A stretch of DNA of 64,000 bases, taken from NCBI RefSeq assembly GCF_001665785.1, contig NZ_LZSO01000050.1, positions 1 through 64,000 on the forward strand. Reading direction: 5' to 3'. Positions 40,703 through 49,120 of the stretch are shown piece after piece. A model generated the notes under the pieces. The model had not been told where the DNA came from. It did no database searches and was given only the letters and a program-made list of their open reading frames with translations. Position 1 is the first letter of the stretch. The number at the start of each line of letters is the position of its first letter. The stretch is from Mycolicibacterium peregrinum (GTDB taxonomy: Bacteria; Actinomycetota; Actinomycetes; Mycobacteriales; Mycobacteriaceae). A program made the translations under genes and the position numbers.

Positions 40703-41236
40703 ATGACCATCGCCGCAAACATCATCGGGACGCACTACCGGTACCCCGACTACTTCGAGGTCGGCCGGGAGAAGGTCCGTGAGTTCGCCCGCGCGGTCAA
40801 GGACGACCATCCCGCGCTCTACGACGCCGAGGCAGCCAAGGAATTCGGCCACGACTCCGTGGTGGCGTCGGTGACGTTCCTCGCGGTGGCCGGTCGACGG
40901 GTCCAGCTCGAGCTGTTCGACAAGTTCGACATCCCGATCAATCTGGAGCGCGTGCTGCACCGCGACCAGAAGCTGATCTTCCACCGGCCGATCCTGGTCG
41001 GCGACAAGCTGTGGTTCGACTCCTACCTGGACTCGGTCATCGAGTCGCACGGCACCGTGATCGCCGAGGTCCGGGCCGAGGTCACCGACGACGACGGCAA
41101 CCCGGTTGCCACGAGCATCGTCACCATGCTCGGTGAGGCGGCCATCGACGAGGCCGACGAGATCAGTTCACAGATCGCCGCAGCGCGCGATGCCGCCATC
41201 GCCAAGATGGTTGCCGGGCAAAAGTCCGGCGCCTGA
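40703..41236 (+). CDS. MaoC-like FAS1-type dehydratase-domain protein, Rv0504c homologue
   Basis: The 177-residue hot-dog protein begins with the family block GTHYRYPDYFEVGREKVREFARAV, followed by HPALYDAEAAKEFGHDSVVASVTFL and LIFHRPILVGDKLWFDSYLDSV. It belongs to the UPF0336 group related to HadA/HadC subunits of the mycolate 3-hydroxyacyl-ACP dehydratase, but whether it takes part in mycolate synthesis is unknown. Start ATG 40703, with AGCGCAGGGA upstream. It ends 10 bp before a strong hairpin. Confidence 0.85.
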   Translation: MTIAANIIGTHYRYPDYFEVGREKVREFARAVKDDHPALYDAEAAKEFGHDSVVASVTFLAVAGRRVQLELFDKFDIPINLERVLHRDQKLIFHRPILVGDKLWFDSYLDSVIESHGTVIAEVRAEVTDDDGNPVATSIVTMLGEAAIDEADEISSQIAAARDAAIAKMVAGQKSGA

Positions 41237-41246
41237 TTTTTCTTTC

Positions 41247-41310
41247 CGCGAGCAGACATAAAACTGCCCATCTCCAACAGGAGATGGGCAGTTTTGCGTC
41301 TGGTCGCGGT
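41247..41310. terminator. 30-bp stem-loop between convergent genes; member D of the palindromic repeat family
   Basis: Arms 41247-41276 and 41281-41310 are complementary at 27 of 30 positions around the loop AACA. The outer part, CCGCGAGCAGAC...GTCTGGTCGCGG, is the same end sequence as repeat copies A-C, while the inner part differs. It lies between the convergent Rv0504c-like and Rv0502-like genes, where it can serve as a bidirectional terminator. Confidence 0.8.
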
Positions 41311-41330
41311 GAGGACGTGAGGCGAAAAGG

Positions 41331-42398
41331 TCAGCCGAAGAACATGTTTCGGCGACCGGCCAGCAGCTGATACAGCGTGTGCTGGATGGTCTCGCGGACC
41401 TGATCGGTCAGCTCGAAGGTGATCATCGGATCGTCGGCGGCGCTCTCGTCGTAGTCGGTCGTCTCGATCGGCTCACCGAACTGGATGTGCCACTTCGACG
41501 GCAACGGCACCAGGCCGAGCGGGCCGGCCAACGGGAACAACGGGGTCACCGGGAAGTACGGCAGACCGAGCAGCCGGGCCAGCAGCTTGACGTCGGCCAT
41601 CATCGGGTAGATCTCCTCCGAGCCGACGATCGAGCACGGCACGATGGGCGCCTGCGCGCGCAGAGCTGCGGAAACGAAGCCGCCACGACCGAATCGCTGC
41701 AGCTTGTAGCGGTCTTTGAAGTTCTTGCCCAGCCCCTTGAATCCTTCGGGGAACACGGCGGTGAGCTCGCCGTTGGCGAGCAGTCGGTGCGCGTCGGTGG
41801 TGCAGGCCATGGTGTGCCCGGCCTTGCGCGCGGCCTGCCCGACCATCGGCAGGTCGAACACCAGATCCGCGGCCAGCAGACGCAGGTCCCGGTTCCCGGG
41901 GTGGTGATCGTGCACGGCTACCTGGGTCATCAGCCCGTCGAAGGGCAGCACCCCGGCGTGGTTGGCCACCACGAGGGCCGCACCGTCGGCGGGCAGGTTC
42001 TCGATACCGGACACCTCGACCCGGAACCAGGACCGGAAAAACGTTCGCAGCAAAGGCAAGAAGATTGCGTTGGTGATGTGCGGGTCGAACCCGAACTCGT
42101 CCACCGGGTACGCACCGGTCATGCGGGTGCGGATGAATTCCGAGACCGCCGCGATGCCCTTGACGAGTTCGCTGGGGCCCGTGTCGGCCGTCGACTGACC
42201 CGAGGCACCGCTACGCCGCTGATCGATCTCCCGAACAACCGCGGCGATCTGCTCGGCAGAAGCCCGACTCCCCGGATCGGCCAGAACCGACGGATGCCTG
42301 CGGGCGCTGTCCGACCGGGCCGCTGCCCGGCGCGCAGCAGAGGAACGGCTCGAGTTCCCATGTAGCGGAATAACTTTCGCCTTGGATTCAGCCGCCAC
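41331..42398 (-). CDS. Lysophospholipid acyltransferase-like protein, Rv0502 homologue
   Basis: The 355-residue protein has the PlsC acyltransferase motifs: VVANHAGVLPFDG (NHxxxxxD), TAVFPEGFKGLGK (substrate block), and VPCSIVGSEEIYP. An N-terminal basic region (about 70 residues, SSRSSAARRAAARSDSARR) precedes the domain. The start is GTG 42398 (VAAESKAKVIPLHG), with GAGAAGG 8 nt upstream, giving the length of M. tuberculosis Rv0502 (about 358 aa). It probably acylates a glycerophospholipid or glycolipid at the inner membrane. It follows galE2 with a 35-bp gap. Confidence 0.87.
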   Translation of the reverse strand: MAAESKAKVIPLHGNSSRSSAARRAAARSDSARRHPSVLADPGSRASAEQIAAVVREIDQRRSGASGQSTADTGPSELVKGIAAVSEFIRTRMTGAYPVDEFGFDPHITNAIFLPLLRTFFRSWFRVEVSGIENLPADGAALVVANHAGVLPFDGLMTQVAVHDHHPGNRDLRLLAADLVFDLPMVGQAARKAGHTMACTTDAHRLLANGELTAVFPEGFKGLGKNFKDRYKLQRFGRGGFVSAALRAQAPIVPCSIVGSEEIYPMMADVKLLARLLGLPYFPVTPLFPLAGPLGLVPLPSKWHIQFGEPIETTDYDESAADDPMITFELTDQVRETIQHTLYQLLAGRRNMFFG

Positions 42399-42433
42399 GT
42401 CGATACCTTCTCCCACCCCGGATAGAGCCAGTC

Positions 42434-43570
42434 TTAATATCCCAAACGCTGCGCCACCCCCATGGCGCGACTCTCCATTGAGCGTACCCATCGCGGATCG
42501 AGTATCGGTGTCAATCCACGACCGCGGACGTAGTCGTCGAATGCCTCGGCGGTCGTCCACTTGGGACTGTAGCCCAGAACCCTGTGCATTCGCGTAGTGT
42601 CCATGACCCTGCCGTAGCTCAGGTAGTTCATCTGATCGCGGTCGAGTTCGGTGTAACTCGTTGCGCGACTGAGGGAATTGATCGCCGACAGCGCCCCGCG
42701 CGGCACCGGAAGCCGGACACGTCCGGACCGCCGAATTGCTTGACTCATCATGATGATGCCCGCGGCACCGACGTTGAAGGTGCCCGCCTTGCCGGCCATG
42801 GTCGCACGCTCGAGTGCACCGAGGGCGTCCTGCTCGTGCAATAACTGCAGCCGTGCATCCTGGCCGAACACCGACGGCACCACCGGCCCGGCCAGATACC
42901 GCGACAGGGCGGTGTCCATCGCGGGCCCGATCATGTTGGCGAGCCGAAGGATGGTCACGTCTAAGTCCGGACGGCGCCGGGCCAGCCCGCGGGCATAGCC
43001 CTCGATATCCATGCTGTCACGGGCGAACCCCTCGCCCGGCGGACGCCGGGCGCTGCTCTCCTCGCTGAACATCACCGGATCACGAGAGCTCGAGCCGTAC
43101 ACCTCTGAGGTCGACTTGAGCACCACCCGACGGACCGACGGCGCCTTCTGGCAGGCGGCGAACAGTTGGATCGCGCCCATCACGTTGAGTTCCTTCAACG
43201 TGGCGCGACCTCCGGACCGCGGTGCGTAGGACGCCGCCGCGGCATGCACGACGGTGTCCACGTTCCCGTTTCGGATCACCTTGGCGATGAACGGGTTGCG
43301 GATGTCGGCGCGGACGAACTCGGCCCGCCCCATCCGTCGCATCATGTCCTTGCTCGGCACCACCGCGTCAACGGCGATGACGTGCTCGATCGCCGGGTTC
43401 TGCGCCAGCCTGGCGGTCAGATAACCACCGAGGAACCGGCACGCACCCGTGACCAGAACGACTTTCGGAGAGGGAGCCGTACCGGCGGACTTTGCTCCGC
43501 CGGACGAATCCGCATCAGAAGACCCGGGGACTCCCGTCGGGCGTCCCCCCGAACGACCATCAGAATCCAT
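42434..43570 (-). CDS. galE2: NAD-dependent epimerase/dehydratase, GalE2 (Rv0501) homologue
   Basis: The 378-residue extended SDR has a Ser/Gly-rich N-terminal extension, then KVVLVTGACRFLGGYLTARLA (GxxxxxG, Rossmann), VVHAAAASYAPRSGG and VVLKSTSEVYGSSSRDP. The usual YxxxK tyrosine is hard to place (IEGYARGLARRRP has a Tyr but lacks Lys four residues on), so epimerase activity may be altered. The galE2 name is by synteny with Rv0501. Confidence 0.85.
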   Translation of the reverse strand: MDSDGRSGGRPTGVPGSSDADSSGGAKSAGTAPSPKVVLVTGACRFLGGYLTARLAQNPAIEHVIAVDAVVPSKDMMRRMGRAEFVRADIRNPFIAKVIRNGNVDTVVHAAAASYAPRSGGRATLKELNVMGAIQLFAACQKAPSVRRVVLKSTSEVYGSSSRDPVMFSEESSARRPPGEGFARDSMDIEGYARGLARRRPDLDVTILRLANMIGPAMDTALSRYLAGPVVPSVFGQDARLQLLHEQDALGALERATMAGKAGTFNVGAAGIIMMSQAIRRSGRVRLPVPRGALSAINSLSRATSYTELDRDQMNYLSYGRVMDTTRMHRVLGYSPKWTTAEAFDDYVRGRGLTPILDPRWVRSMESRAMGVAQRLGY

Positions 43571-43599
43571 CGGCTCAGCCTAGCGGCCGCAGCGGAAAG

Positions 43600-43701
43600 C
43601 TACTTGCCGAGTTTTCTACGCTGCACCCGGGTACGGCGAAGCAGCTTGCGGTGCTTCTTCTTCGACATACGCTTACGCCGCTTCTTGATGACTGAGCCCA
43701 T
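43600..43701 (-). CDS. 33-residue mitochondrial-AURKAIP1/COX24-like ribosomal protein bL37
   Basis: The reading frame encodes [20 protein letters not shown] followed by [13 protein letters not shown], nearly half Lys/Arg. This is the AURKAIP1/COX24-domain peptide identified in mycobacterial ribosomes as bL37, encoded by the short gene beside galE2 (Rv0500B position). A GGAGA site lies about 10 nt upstream of ATG 43701. Confidence 0.92.
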
Positions 43702-43819
43702 AAAGTCTGGTGTCTCCGCTACTCACGCTGGATGGTTGACCCGGTCACTTTACCCGGGTCTACCACCGAAACGGAAAACGCCAGCCTGCTCACTGCGCCC
43801 AGACCGCTGCGGTGTGTGC

Positions 43820-44047
43820 CTATCCGGCGTCGAAGTACGAAGACTCCAGCAGATCGTGGACTGCCTTGGCGTGGACCCGGAACGATCGGCCCACTCGAAC
43901 CGCAGGCAGTTCACCGTTGTGCACCAACCGGTACACCGTCATCTTCGAGACCCTCATCAAGCTCGCCACTTCGGCGACCGTCAGAAATTGAGCCCGAGGC
44001 TGACCGTCGCCAGCATCCCGCGCCGATGGCCCGTTCATAGACGTCAT
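43820..44047 (-). CDS. Excisionase/BldC-like helix-turn-helix protein, Rv0500A homologue
   Basis: The 75-residue protein has a MerR-like winged helix: FLTVAEVASLMRVSKMTVYRLVHNGELPAVRVGRSFRVHAKAV. Similar proteins (BldC, Xis family) bind DNA as short single-domain regulators. M. tuberculosis Rv0500A is about 78 aa and lies between proC and the bL37 gene as here. An ATG three codons on (44038) is an alternative start. Confidence 0.9.
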   Translation of the reverse strand: MTSMNGPSARDAGDGQPRAQFLTVAEVASLMRVSKMTVYRLVHNGELPAVRVGRSFRVHAKAVHDLLESSYFDAG

Positions 44048-44185
44048 CGCAACCCAATCAATCAGGCACAGGCAGTTCCAGCGGCTTCCCCACCGCTGGC
44101 ACCGACCCGCGCATACAAAGGGAGAATAGCGTGGCGGGTGGGGTTACTGCGACGGGTGTGGGCTAATCAGTTGGAATTAATCTAA

Positions 44186-45058
44186 TTACTCAGATGTAAT
44201 TCCGAGCTGCTCAGAGCGCGTTTTCGCGGCCAGAACGGCGTTGGAAACCGCACCCCGCAGTCCCCCGCGCTCCAGTTCCCGCAGCCCAGCGGCGGTGGTG
44301 CCGGCCGGCGAGGTCACCATTGCCCGCAGTCGCGCGGGCGTCGTGTCCAGCGCAGCGCCGCCGGCCGCATTCACCTCATCGAGACGTTCGAGCAGCATCG
44401 CCGCCGAACCTGCCATTGTCTGGACCGCCAGATCGGTGGCCACGGCGCGCGACAGACCCGATTCCACACCCGCATCGACGAGGGCCTCGACCATCAGGAA
44501 GAAGTACGCCGGCCCCGACCCGGACACCGCAGTCACCGCGTCCAGCTGCGACTCGTTCACGGTGAGCACGCCGCCGACCGCATCGAAGATCGACGAGACC
44601 TCCTTGAGTTGCTCGGCAGTCGCAAACCGTCCCGCCGCCAGGGCGCTCACTCCGCCTCCGACCACGATCGGCGAGTTCGGCATGACGCGGATCACCGGCG
44701 ACCCCGCCGGCAGCTTGTTCTCGTAGTACGACGTGCTGACGCCGGCCGCGATGCTGACGAACACCTGCTCGGCGGTGTCGGAATCGGCGCGAGCCGCGGC
44801 ATCGGCGATCTCGTCGATCGCACTGGCGACATCGGTCGGCTTGACCGCGATCACCACGTAGGCGGCGTTGTCGGCGGCATCGGCGACAGAGGTCACCAGC
44901 ACCGAGTACTTCTCCGACAGGTACTTGGCCCGGTCCGGGTATTTCTCCGCGACCACCAGGTCCTTGACCTGCCTACCAGCCCGTAACAGCCCCGACAGCA
45001 GCGCTTCGCCCATGCTTCCGCCGCCGATGATCGCGATTCTCGACATGGGCGACAGCAT
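44186..45058 (-). CDS. proC: Pyrroline-5-carboxylate reductase ProC
   Basis: The 290-residue enzyme performs the last step of proline synthesis. It has the NAD(P) motif RIAIIGGGSMGEALLSGLL, VVIAVKPTDV, VIRVMPNSPIVVGGGVSAL, and the signature VSGSGPAYFFLMVEALVDAGVESGL, then TTAAGLRELERGGLRGAV. ATG 45058 (MLSPMSRIAII) matches the M. tuberculosis start pattern; ATG 45046 is an alternative. Confidence 0.95.
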   Translation of the reverse strand: MLSPMSRIAIIGGGSMGEALLSGLLRAGRQVKDLVVAEKYPDRAKYLSEKYSVLVTSVADAADNAAYVVIAVKPTDVASAIDEIADAAARADSDTAEQVFVSIAAGVSTSYYENKLPAGSPVIRVMPNSPIVVGGGVSALAAGRFATAEQLKEVSSIFDAVGGVLTVNESQLDAVTAVSGSGPAYFFLMVEALVDAGVESGLSRAVATDLAVQTMAGSAAMLLERLDEVNAAGGAALDTTPARLRAMVTSPAGTTAAGLRELERGGLRGAVSNAVLAAKTRSEQLGITSE

Positions 45059-45071
45059 CCCATGACGGGCG

Positions 45072-45884
45072 TCAGGACGACGCCGGCACCATCGCCAGCT
45101 GACGCGTCTGCACGATGATCCGGCCCTCGCAGTCGACGACGATGTGGTCCTCGTCGAACCAGTCCTGGCCGATCTGTACCGAGGTACACATCACCCGCAG
45201 CCAGCCGTCGGCCGGCAAGGCCCGCAGATAGGCCGTCAGCTGGACCGTGGGCGCCCATCCGGTGCGTTCCACGGCGAATGTCACCGGAGCCGACACATCG
45301 CCGCACAGGAGCGCGAAGAGGACATCGGGAGCGACACCCTTCGGCCGCACCCAGTACTCGAAAACCGGCGGCCCGCCGTCGGTGCGCGGCCCCATGGTGT
45401 GCAGCGCCGGCCGGATGTCGCAGCCGTGCGCCAGGTGCACGACGTGCTCCATCGGATGCCCCGGCCCGATCGGCTCCAGCCCGGGCGGAGGCTCGGGCGT
45501 CATCAGCGGCACCACGGGGTTGAACGACAGCAGCGGCGGCACATGATGCTCGGGCTCGCCGAGGGTCACCGCCACCGTCACCGCCGTGCGCTCCCCCTGC
45601 CGGAGCTCGACGTCGACCAGACCGATCCGGCGGCCCCGCTTACGGACCGTGGTGATCACCTGCATCGGTCCGGGATCCGGCGCCCACAGGTAGTTTCCCG
45701 AGACCGCGAGGGGTTGCGCGGATGTGCCCAGCTCGGTGCGGGCGGCGTTGGCACACAGCGCGAGCATGGCGCCGCCGTGCACCTTGGGCCCGATCGTCCA
45801 ATGCTCGTTGAGCTCACCGTGATAGACGCCGTCGCCGGCGGCCGTGAGCTCCATGGCATCGGTGAACAGGGTGGAACCGGTCAT
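45072..45884 (-). CDS. Acyl-CoA thioesterase family (double hot-dog) protein, Rv0499 homologue
   Basis: The 270-residue protein shows two hot-dog halves: GELNEHWTIGPKVHGGAMLALCANAA (helix region in the first) with VDVELRQGERTAVTVAVTLG, and EYWVRPKGVAPDVLFALLCGDVSAPV with TVQLTAYLRALPADGWLRV in the second. This is the pattern of TesB-like acyl-CoA thioesterases. M. tuberculosis Rv0499 occupies the same place. It lies between proC and the Rv0498 homologue on one strand. Confidence 0.83.
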   Translation of the reverse strand: MTGSTLFTDAMELTAAGDGVYHGELNEHWTIGPKVHGGAMLALCANAARTELGTSAQPLAVSGNYLWAPDPGPMQVITTVRKRGRRIGLVDVELRQGERTAVTVAVTLGEPEHHVPPLLSFNPVVPLMTPEPPPGLEPIGPGHPMEHVVHLAHGCDIRPALHTMGPRTDGGPPVFEYWVRPKGVAPDVLFALLCGDVSAPVTFAVERTGWAPTVQLTAYLRALPADGWLRVMCTSVQIGQDWFDEDHIVVDCEGRIIVQTRQLAMVPASS

Positions 45885-45917
45885 GTGCGTCCTCTGCTGG
45901 GGTGGGCGGGATCGGGT

Positions 45918-46763
45918 TCAGCGCAACAGGTGCGTGCGGGCGAATTGCAGCGACTCGGTCAGCAGCGCGTCGCGTTCGGCGGCCGTCTTGGCTGCCGACG
46001 TGGTGACCTCGAGGACGACGTGGCCGGCGAAATCGCTTGCAGCCAGCATCTGGCACACCTCGGCGGTCGGCTGCGTGCCGCGGCCCGGGACCAGATGCTC
46101 GTCGGTGGAGGCGCCCTTGCCGTCGCACAGATGCAGGTGCACCAGGCCGTCGCCCATGCGCCGGGCCATGTCCATGGCGTCGGTACCTGCGGTCGCGGTG
46201 TGGCTCAGATCGAGTGTGTAGTGCGCGTGATTGCCGTCCAGCGGGTCGTAGGACGGCGCAAAGGCGGAGATGCCGGGGCCCGGTCGGCCGCCGCGCTTGC
46301 GCATCCGCTCCACGGACGTGCCGCCCGCCCCGAAGAACCGGTCGGCCCGGAACGGGAACATGTTCTCCACCGCCACCAGAACCTCGCTGTCGGCCTCCAG
46401 TTGGGCGACCTGGTCGCTGAACCCCTCGGCATAGCGTCGCTGCCAACGGAACGGCGGATGCACGACGACGGTCTGCGCGCCCAGTTGTTCGGCGGCCCGC
46501 ACGCTGCGTTCCAGCTTCGGGATCGGGTTGGCGCCCCACACCCGCTGCGAGATCAGCAGGCAGGGGGCGTGCACCGACAACACGGGCACGCCGTAATGGG
46601 CGGACATCTTCGCGACCACATCGATGTCCTGGCTGACCGATTCCGCCCACACCATCAGCTCGACACCGTCGTAACCGAGACGGGCGGCGTGCTCGAACGC
46701 AGCCTCCGTCCTCAGCGGATAGACCGAGGCGGTGGACAGACCGATCTTGATGGCTGGGCGCAC
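45918..46763 (-). CDS. Sugar phosphate isomerase/epimerase family TIM-barrel protein, Rv0498 homologue
   Basis: The 281-residue protein has the xylose-isomerase-like barrel pattern: IKIGLSTASVYPLRTEAAF, GYDGVELMVWA, VLSVHAPCLLIS, TVVVHPPFRWQ, VLVAVENMFPF, YTLDLSHTATAG and VHLHLCDGKGAS, with the metal-ligand Glu, His and Asp at strand ends. The start is GTG 46763 (VVRPAIKIG), giving the length of Rv0498 (about 280 aa). Substrate unknown. Confidence 0.85.
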   Translation of the reverse strand: MRPAIKIGLSTASVYPLRTEAAFEHAARLGYDGVELMVWAESVSQDIDVVAKMSAHYGVPVLSVHAPCLLISQRVWGANPIPKLERSVRAAEQLGAQTVVVHPPFRWQRRYAEGFSDQVAQLEADSEVLVAVENMFPFRADRFFGAGGTSVERMRKRGGRPGPGISAFAPSYDPLDGNHAHYTLDLSHTATAGTDAMDMARRMGDGLVHLHLCDGKGASTDEHLVPGRGTQPTAEVCQMLAASDFAGHVVLEVTTSAAKTAAERDALLTESLQFARTHLLR

Positions 46764-46810
46764 AACCCAATTGTGTACTGAGGCTGCTTCGCTCCTCGCG
46801 TGCGCAGGCG

Positions 46811-47956
46811 CTAACTCGCCTGCAGCAGTGCCAGCGGCCCGAAGGTCACCAGGGCCCCTACCGCCACCGCGGTCAGCGTGCTGCCGATGTCCTCGGTCTT
46901 GCGGACCACCCGCACGCCGCCGGCCAGGCCGAGGATGACCAGCACCCCGAGCACCAGTGCGACGATGGTGTTCCACTTCCACAGCTGATCGAAGGCGACG
47001 AACAGTCCGGCTCCGAAGGCCACCGCGATCACGCACTGACCGACGATCCACATTCCGCGGACCAGCGGGGAGGCGGGCGGCTGGTCGTCGTCGAATTCGT
47101 CGTGCTCGCCGAAATCGCCGGCCGTGCCCTCGGAGAGGTCTTCGTCGTGTTCGAGATCGACGTCGTCGCGGCCACGCGGACGGCGGGCCTGCTCGTCGGC
47201 GACGGACCCGCCGCCGAACAACGGCCCGAGCGAAGCGTACGAACGGTCGCCGTATTCGTCGTCGTAGTCGTCATCCGCGTAGTCGTCGTAGACGGTGTCG
47301 TCGACGGAGTCCGCGCCGAGGTCGTGGGCGTCGGGCTCCACCAGCGCGTCGTCCGGCTCCGCCGCGTCGTCCGCGCCGATGTCGTAGAGCGGGTCGGGGC
47401 TCATCCGCTCGGCGCCGGTACCCGACGGTCGGTAGTCCCGTGCCGGAGCCTTGGGCTGCGCGCGCCGCGGACGTGGCCGGAATTCGATCGGCTCGGGGTC
47501 GGCGTCACGTGCCGCCAGGTGCGCGTCGTAGTCGTCCTCGGCCTCGGTGCGCACCTCTTCGGGCTCCACCGGCCTGGGCGGCTTGACCCGAGGGGCCCGG
47601 GGGGTTCGTGGGCCGCCGTTGCGGACCCGCGACTCGTCCCGCGGTTGTTCGCGGGGCTCGCGGGTTTCGCGGGGCTCGCGTGTTTCGCGGGGTTCATCGC
47701 GGATCGGGGCGACGACGGCGGTGTCGACCAGTGGGTCAGGCGCTGGAACCGACTCGTCGAGGGACTCGGGCTCCATGTCATCGGTGATGATCGGGATCTC
47801 GCCGGTGAGTTCGGCAACCGTCACCGAGTCGCTGTTGCCGCGCCGACGCCGACGGCGACCGCCGACCGGGGGCGCCCCGATCGTCCCGTTCTTTGCCAGC
47901 AACTCGGCGACCGAGATCGGTCGGGTGCCGGATGGGCTGTTCTCTGGTCCTGTCAT
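46811..47956 (-). CDS. Membrane protein with long charged N-terminal region, Rv0497 homologue
   Basis: The 381-residue protein starts TRPISVAELLAKNGTIG, then RRRRRRGNSDSVTVAELTGEIP, an arrangement seen in several mycobacterial cell-envelope proteins. A disordered stretch of about 250 residues follows, first basic (RETREPRETREPREQ repeats), then very acid (DDYADDDYDDEYGD). Three or four C-terminal helices come next (IVGQCVIAVAFGAGLFVAF, TIVALVLGVLVILGLAGGV, TAVAVGALVTFGPLALL). M. tuberculosis Rv0497 (about 310 aa) has the same outline; this copy has a longer linker. Confidence 0.85.
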   Translation of the reverse strand: MTGPENSPSGTRPISVAELLAKNGTIGAPPVGGRRRRRRGNSDSVTVAELTGEIPIITDDMEPESLDESVPAPDPLVDTAVVAPIRDEPRETREPRETREPREQPRDESRVRNGGPRTPRAPRVKPPRPVEPEEVRTEAEDDYDAHLAARDADPEPIEFRPRPRRAQPKAPARDYRPSGTGAERMSPDPLYDIGADDAAEPDDALVEPDAHDLGADSVDDTVYDDYADDDYDDEYGDRSYASLGPLFGGGSVADEQARRPRGRDDVDLEHDEDLSEGTAGDFGEHDEFDDDQPPASPLVRGMWIVGQCVIAVAFGAGLFVAFDQLWKWNTIVALVLGVLVILGLAGGVRVVRKTEDIGSTLTAVAVGALVTFGPLALLQAS

Positions 47957-47986
47957 ACCTATGTTGCCTTTGGGGCTAGCTTTTCC

Positions 47987-48958
47987 TTAACGTCCGGCGT
48001 CCCGCGCCGACGTCTCTACCAAGGCTGTGCCGTCGGCCTCGCTGTCGAGTTTCCGCAGAATCAACCCCTCCCGCAACGCCCAGGGGCAAATGTCGACGGA
48101 ATCGATCTCCAGTGCTCGCATACTAGCCTCAGCTACCAAAGCACCGGCCACGATCTGTGGTGCCCTCTCGGCACTCACCCCTTCCAGTTCGGCACGGTCA
48201 GCCGCTGTCATCCTAGAGATGAAAGCTATGAGCTGTCTTAATCCAGCCGCGGTGAGGGTCCGCTTCACCCGCGGGCCCGCGCCCGAGGGGGCCGCCCCGG
48301 TGAGTCGGGCCAGCGATCGGAAGGTCTTCGACGTCGCCACCGCGAGGTCCGGATTTCCGGAACGGCGCATGGTGGTGCCGGCATCGGCCAGCTCGGTGGC
48401 CAGCCAGTCCCGGAGCATCGCGACCCGGCGCCGCCCAGGTGGGTCTTCGGCCAACCACTCCCTGGTCAACCGGCCCGCTCCCAGTGGCAGCGACAGCGCC
48501 ACCTCCGGCTCTTCGTCGACCCCGCTGGAAAGTTCCAGCGAGCCGCCGCCGATGTCGATGTTGATGATGCGGCCCGCGCTCCAGCCGTACCAGCGACGTA
48601 CCGCCAGGAACGTCAGACGGGATTCGTCGACGCCGCTCAGCACGCCGAGGGAAACCCCGGTCTCGGCCCGCACCCTGGCCAGCACCTCCTCGGAGTTGGT
48701 GGCGTCGCGCACCGCGGAGGTGGCAAACGCCATCAATTCCGCACAGCCCGAGCTGGTGGCAATCTTGGCGAACTCGTCGACCGTCGCCACCAGGCTGTCG
48801 GCACCCTTGCGGGTCAGTTTGCCGGAACTGTCGATCGCCTCGGCGAGTCGCAACGCTGCCTTGGTGGAGCTCATCGGAGTCGGGTGTCCGCCACGGCGTG
48901 CATCCACCACGAGGAGATGAACCGTGTTGCTCCCGACATCGAGCACGCCTAACCGCAC
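47987..48958 (-). CDS. ppx1: Exopolyphosphatase / ppGpp hydrolase (Ppx/GppA) family, Rv0496 homologue
   Basis: The 323-residue ASKHA-fold protein has LGVLDVGSNTVHLLVVDA (phosphate 1), FATSAVRDATNSEEVL, INIDIGGGSLELSSG (phosphate 2) and a C-terminal ALREGLILRKLDS. This is a short Ppx without the HD domain, like M. tuberculosis PPX1 (Rv0496), which hydrolyses short polyphosphate. GTG 48958 fits a leaderless mRNA, since TAGGTT ends 6 nt upstream. Confidence 0.92.
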   Translation of the reverse strand: MRLGVLDVGSNTVHLLVVDARRGGHPTPMSSTKAALRLAEAIDSSGKLTRKGADSLVATVDEFAKIATSSGCAELMAFATSAVRDATNSEEVLARVRAETGVSLGVLSGVDESRLTFLAVRRWYGWSAGRIINIDIGGGSLELSSGVDEEPEVALSLPLGAGRLTREWLAEDPPGRRRVAMLRDWLATELADAGTTMRRSGNPDLAVATSKTFRSLARLTGAAPSGAGPRVKRTLTAAGLRQLIAFISRMTAADRAELEGVSAERAPQIVAGALVAEASMRALEIDSVDICPWALREGLILRKLDSEADGTALVETSARDAGR

Positions 48959-48964
48959 TGCACC

Positions 48965-48970
48965 AACCTA
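48965..48970 (-). promoter_or_regulatory. -10 box for a leaderless ppx1 transcript
   Basis: TAGGTT (TANNNT) on the minus strand ends 6 nt before GTG 48958. Confidence 0.5.
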
Positions 48971-49120
48971 ACTGCAGCCCAGCAGCGCTTCGTGGCCGGA
49001 CCTCCCGCAGCCGCGAGATGCGCCCGCCCGGGGCTGTGGGACTTCCCACTCGTGCGTCGTGCCGCGCGTCGTGCCGCAGTTGGGAAATGTGTTCCGCCAT
49101 ATAGGGGTACCGTTTGCGCC

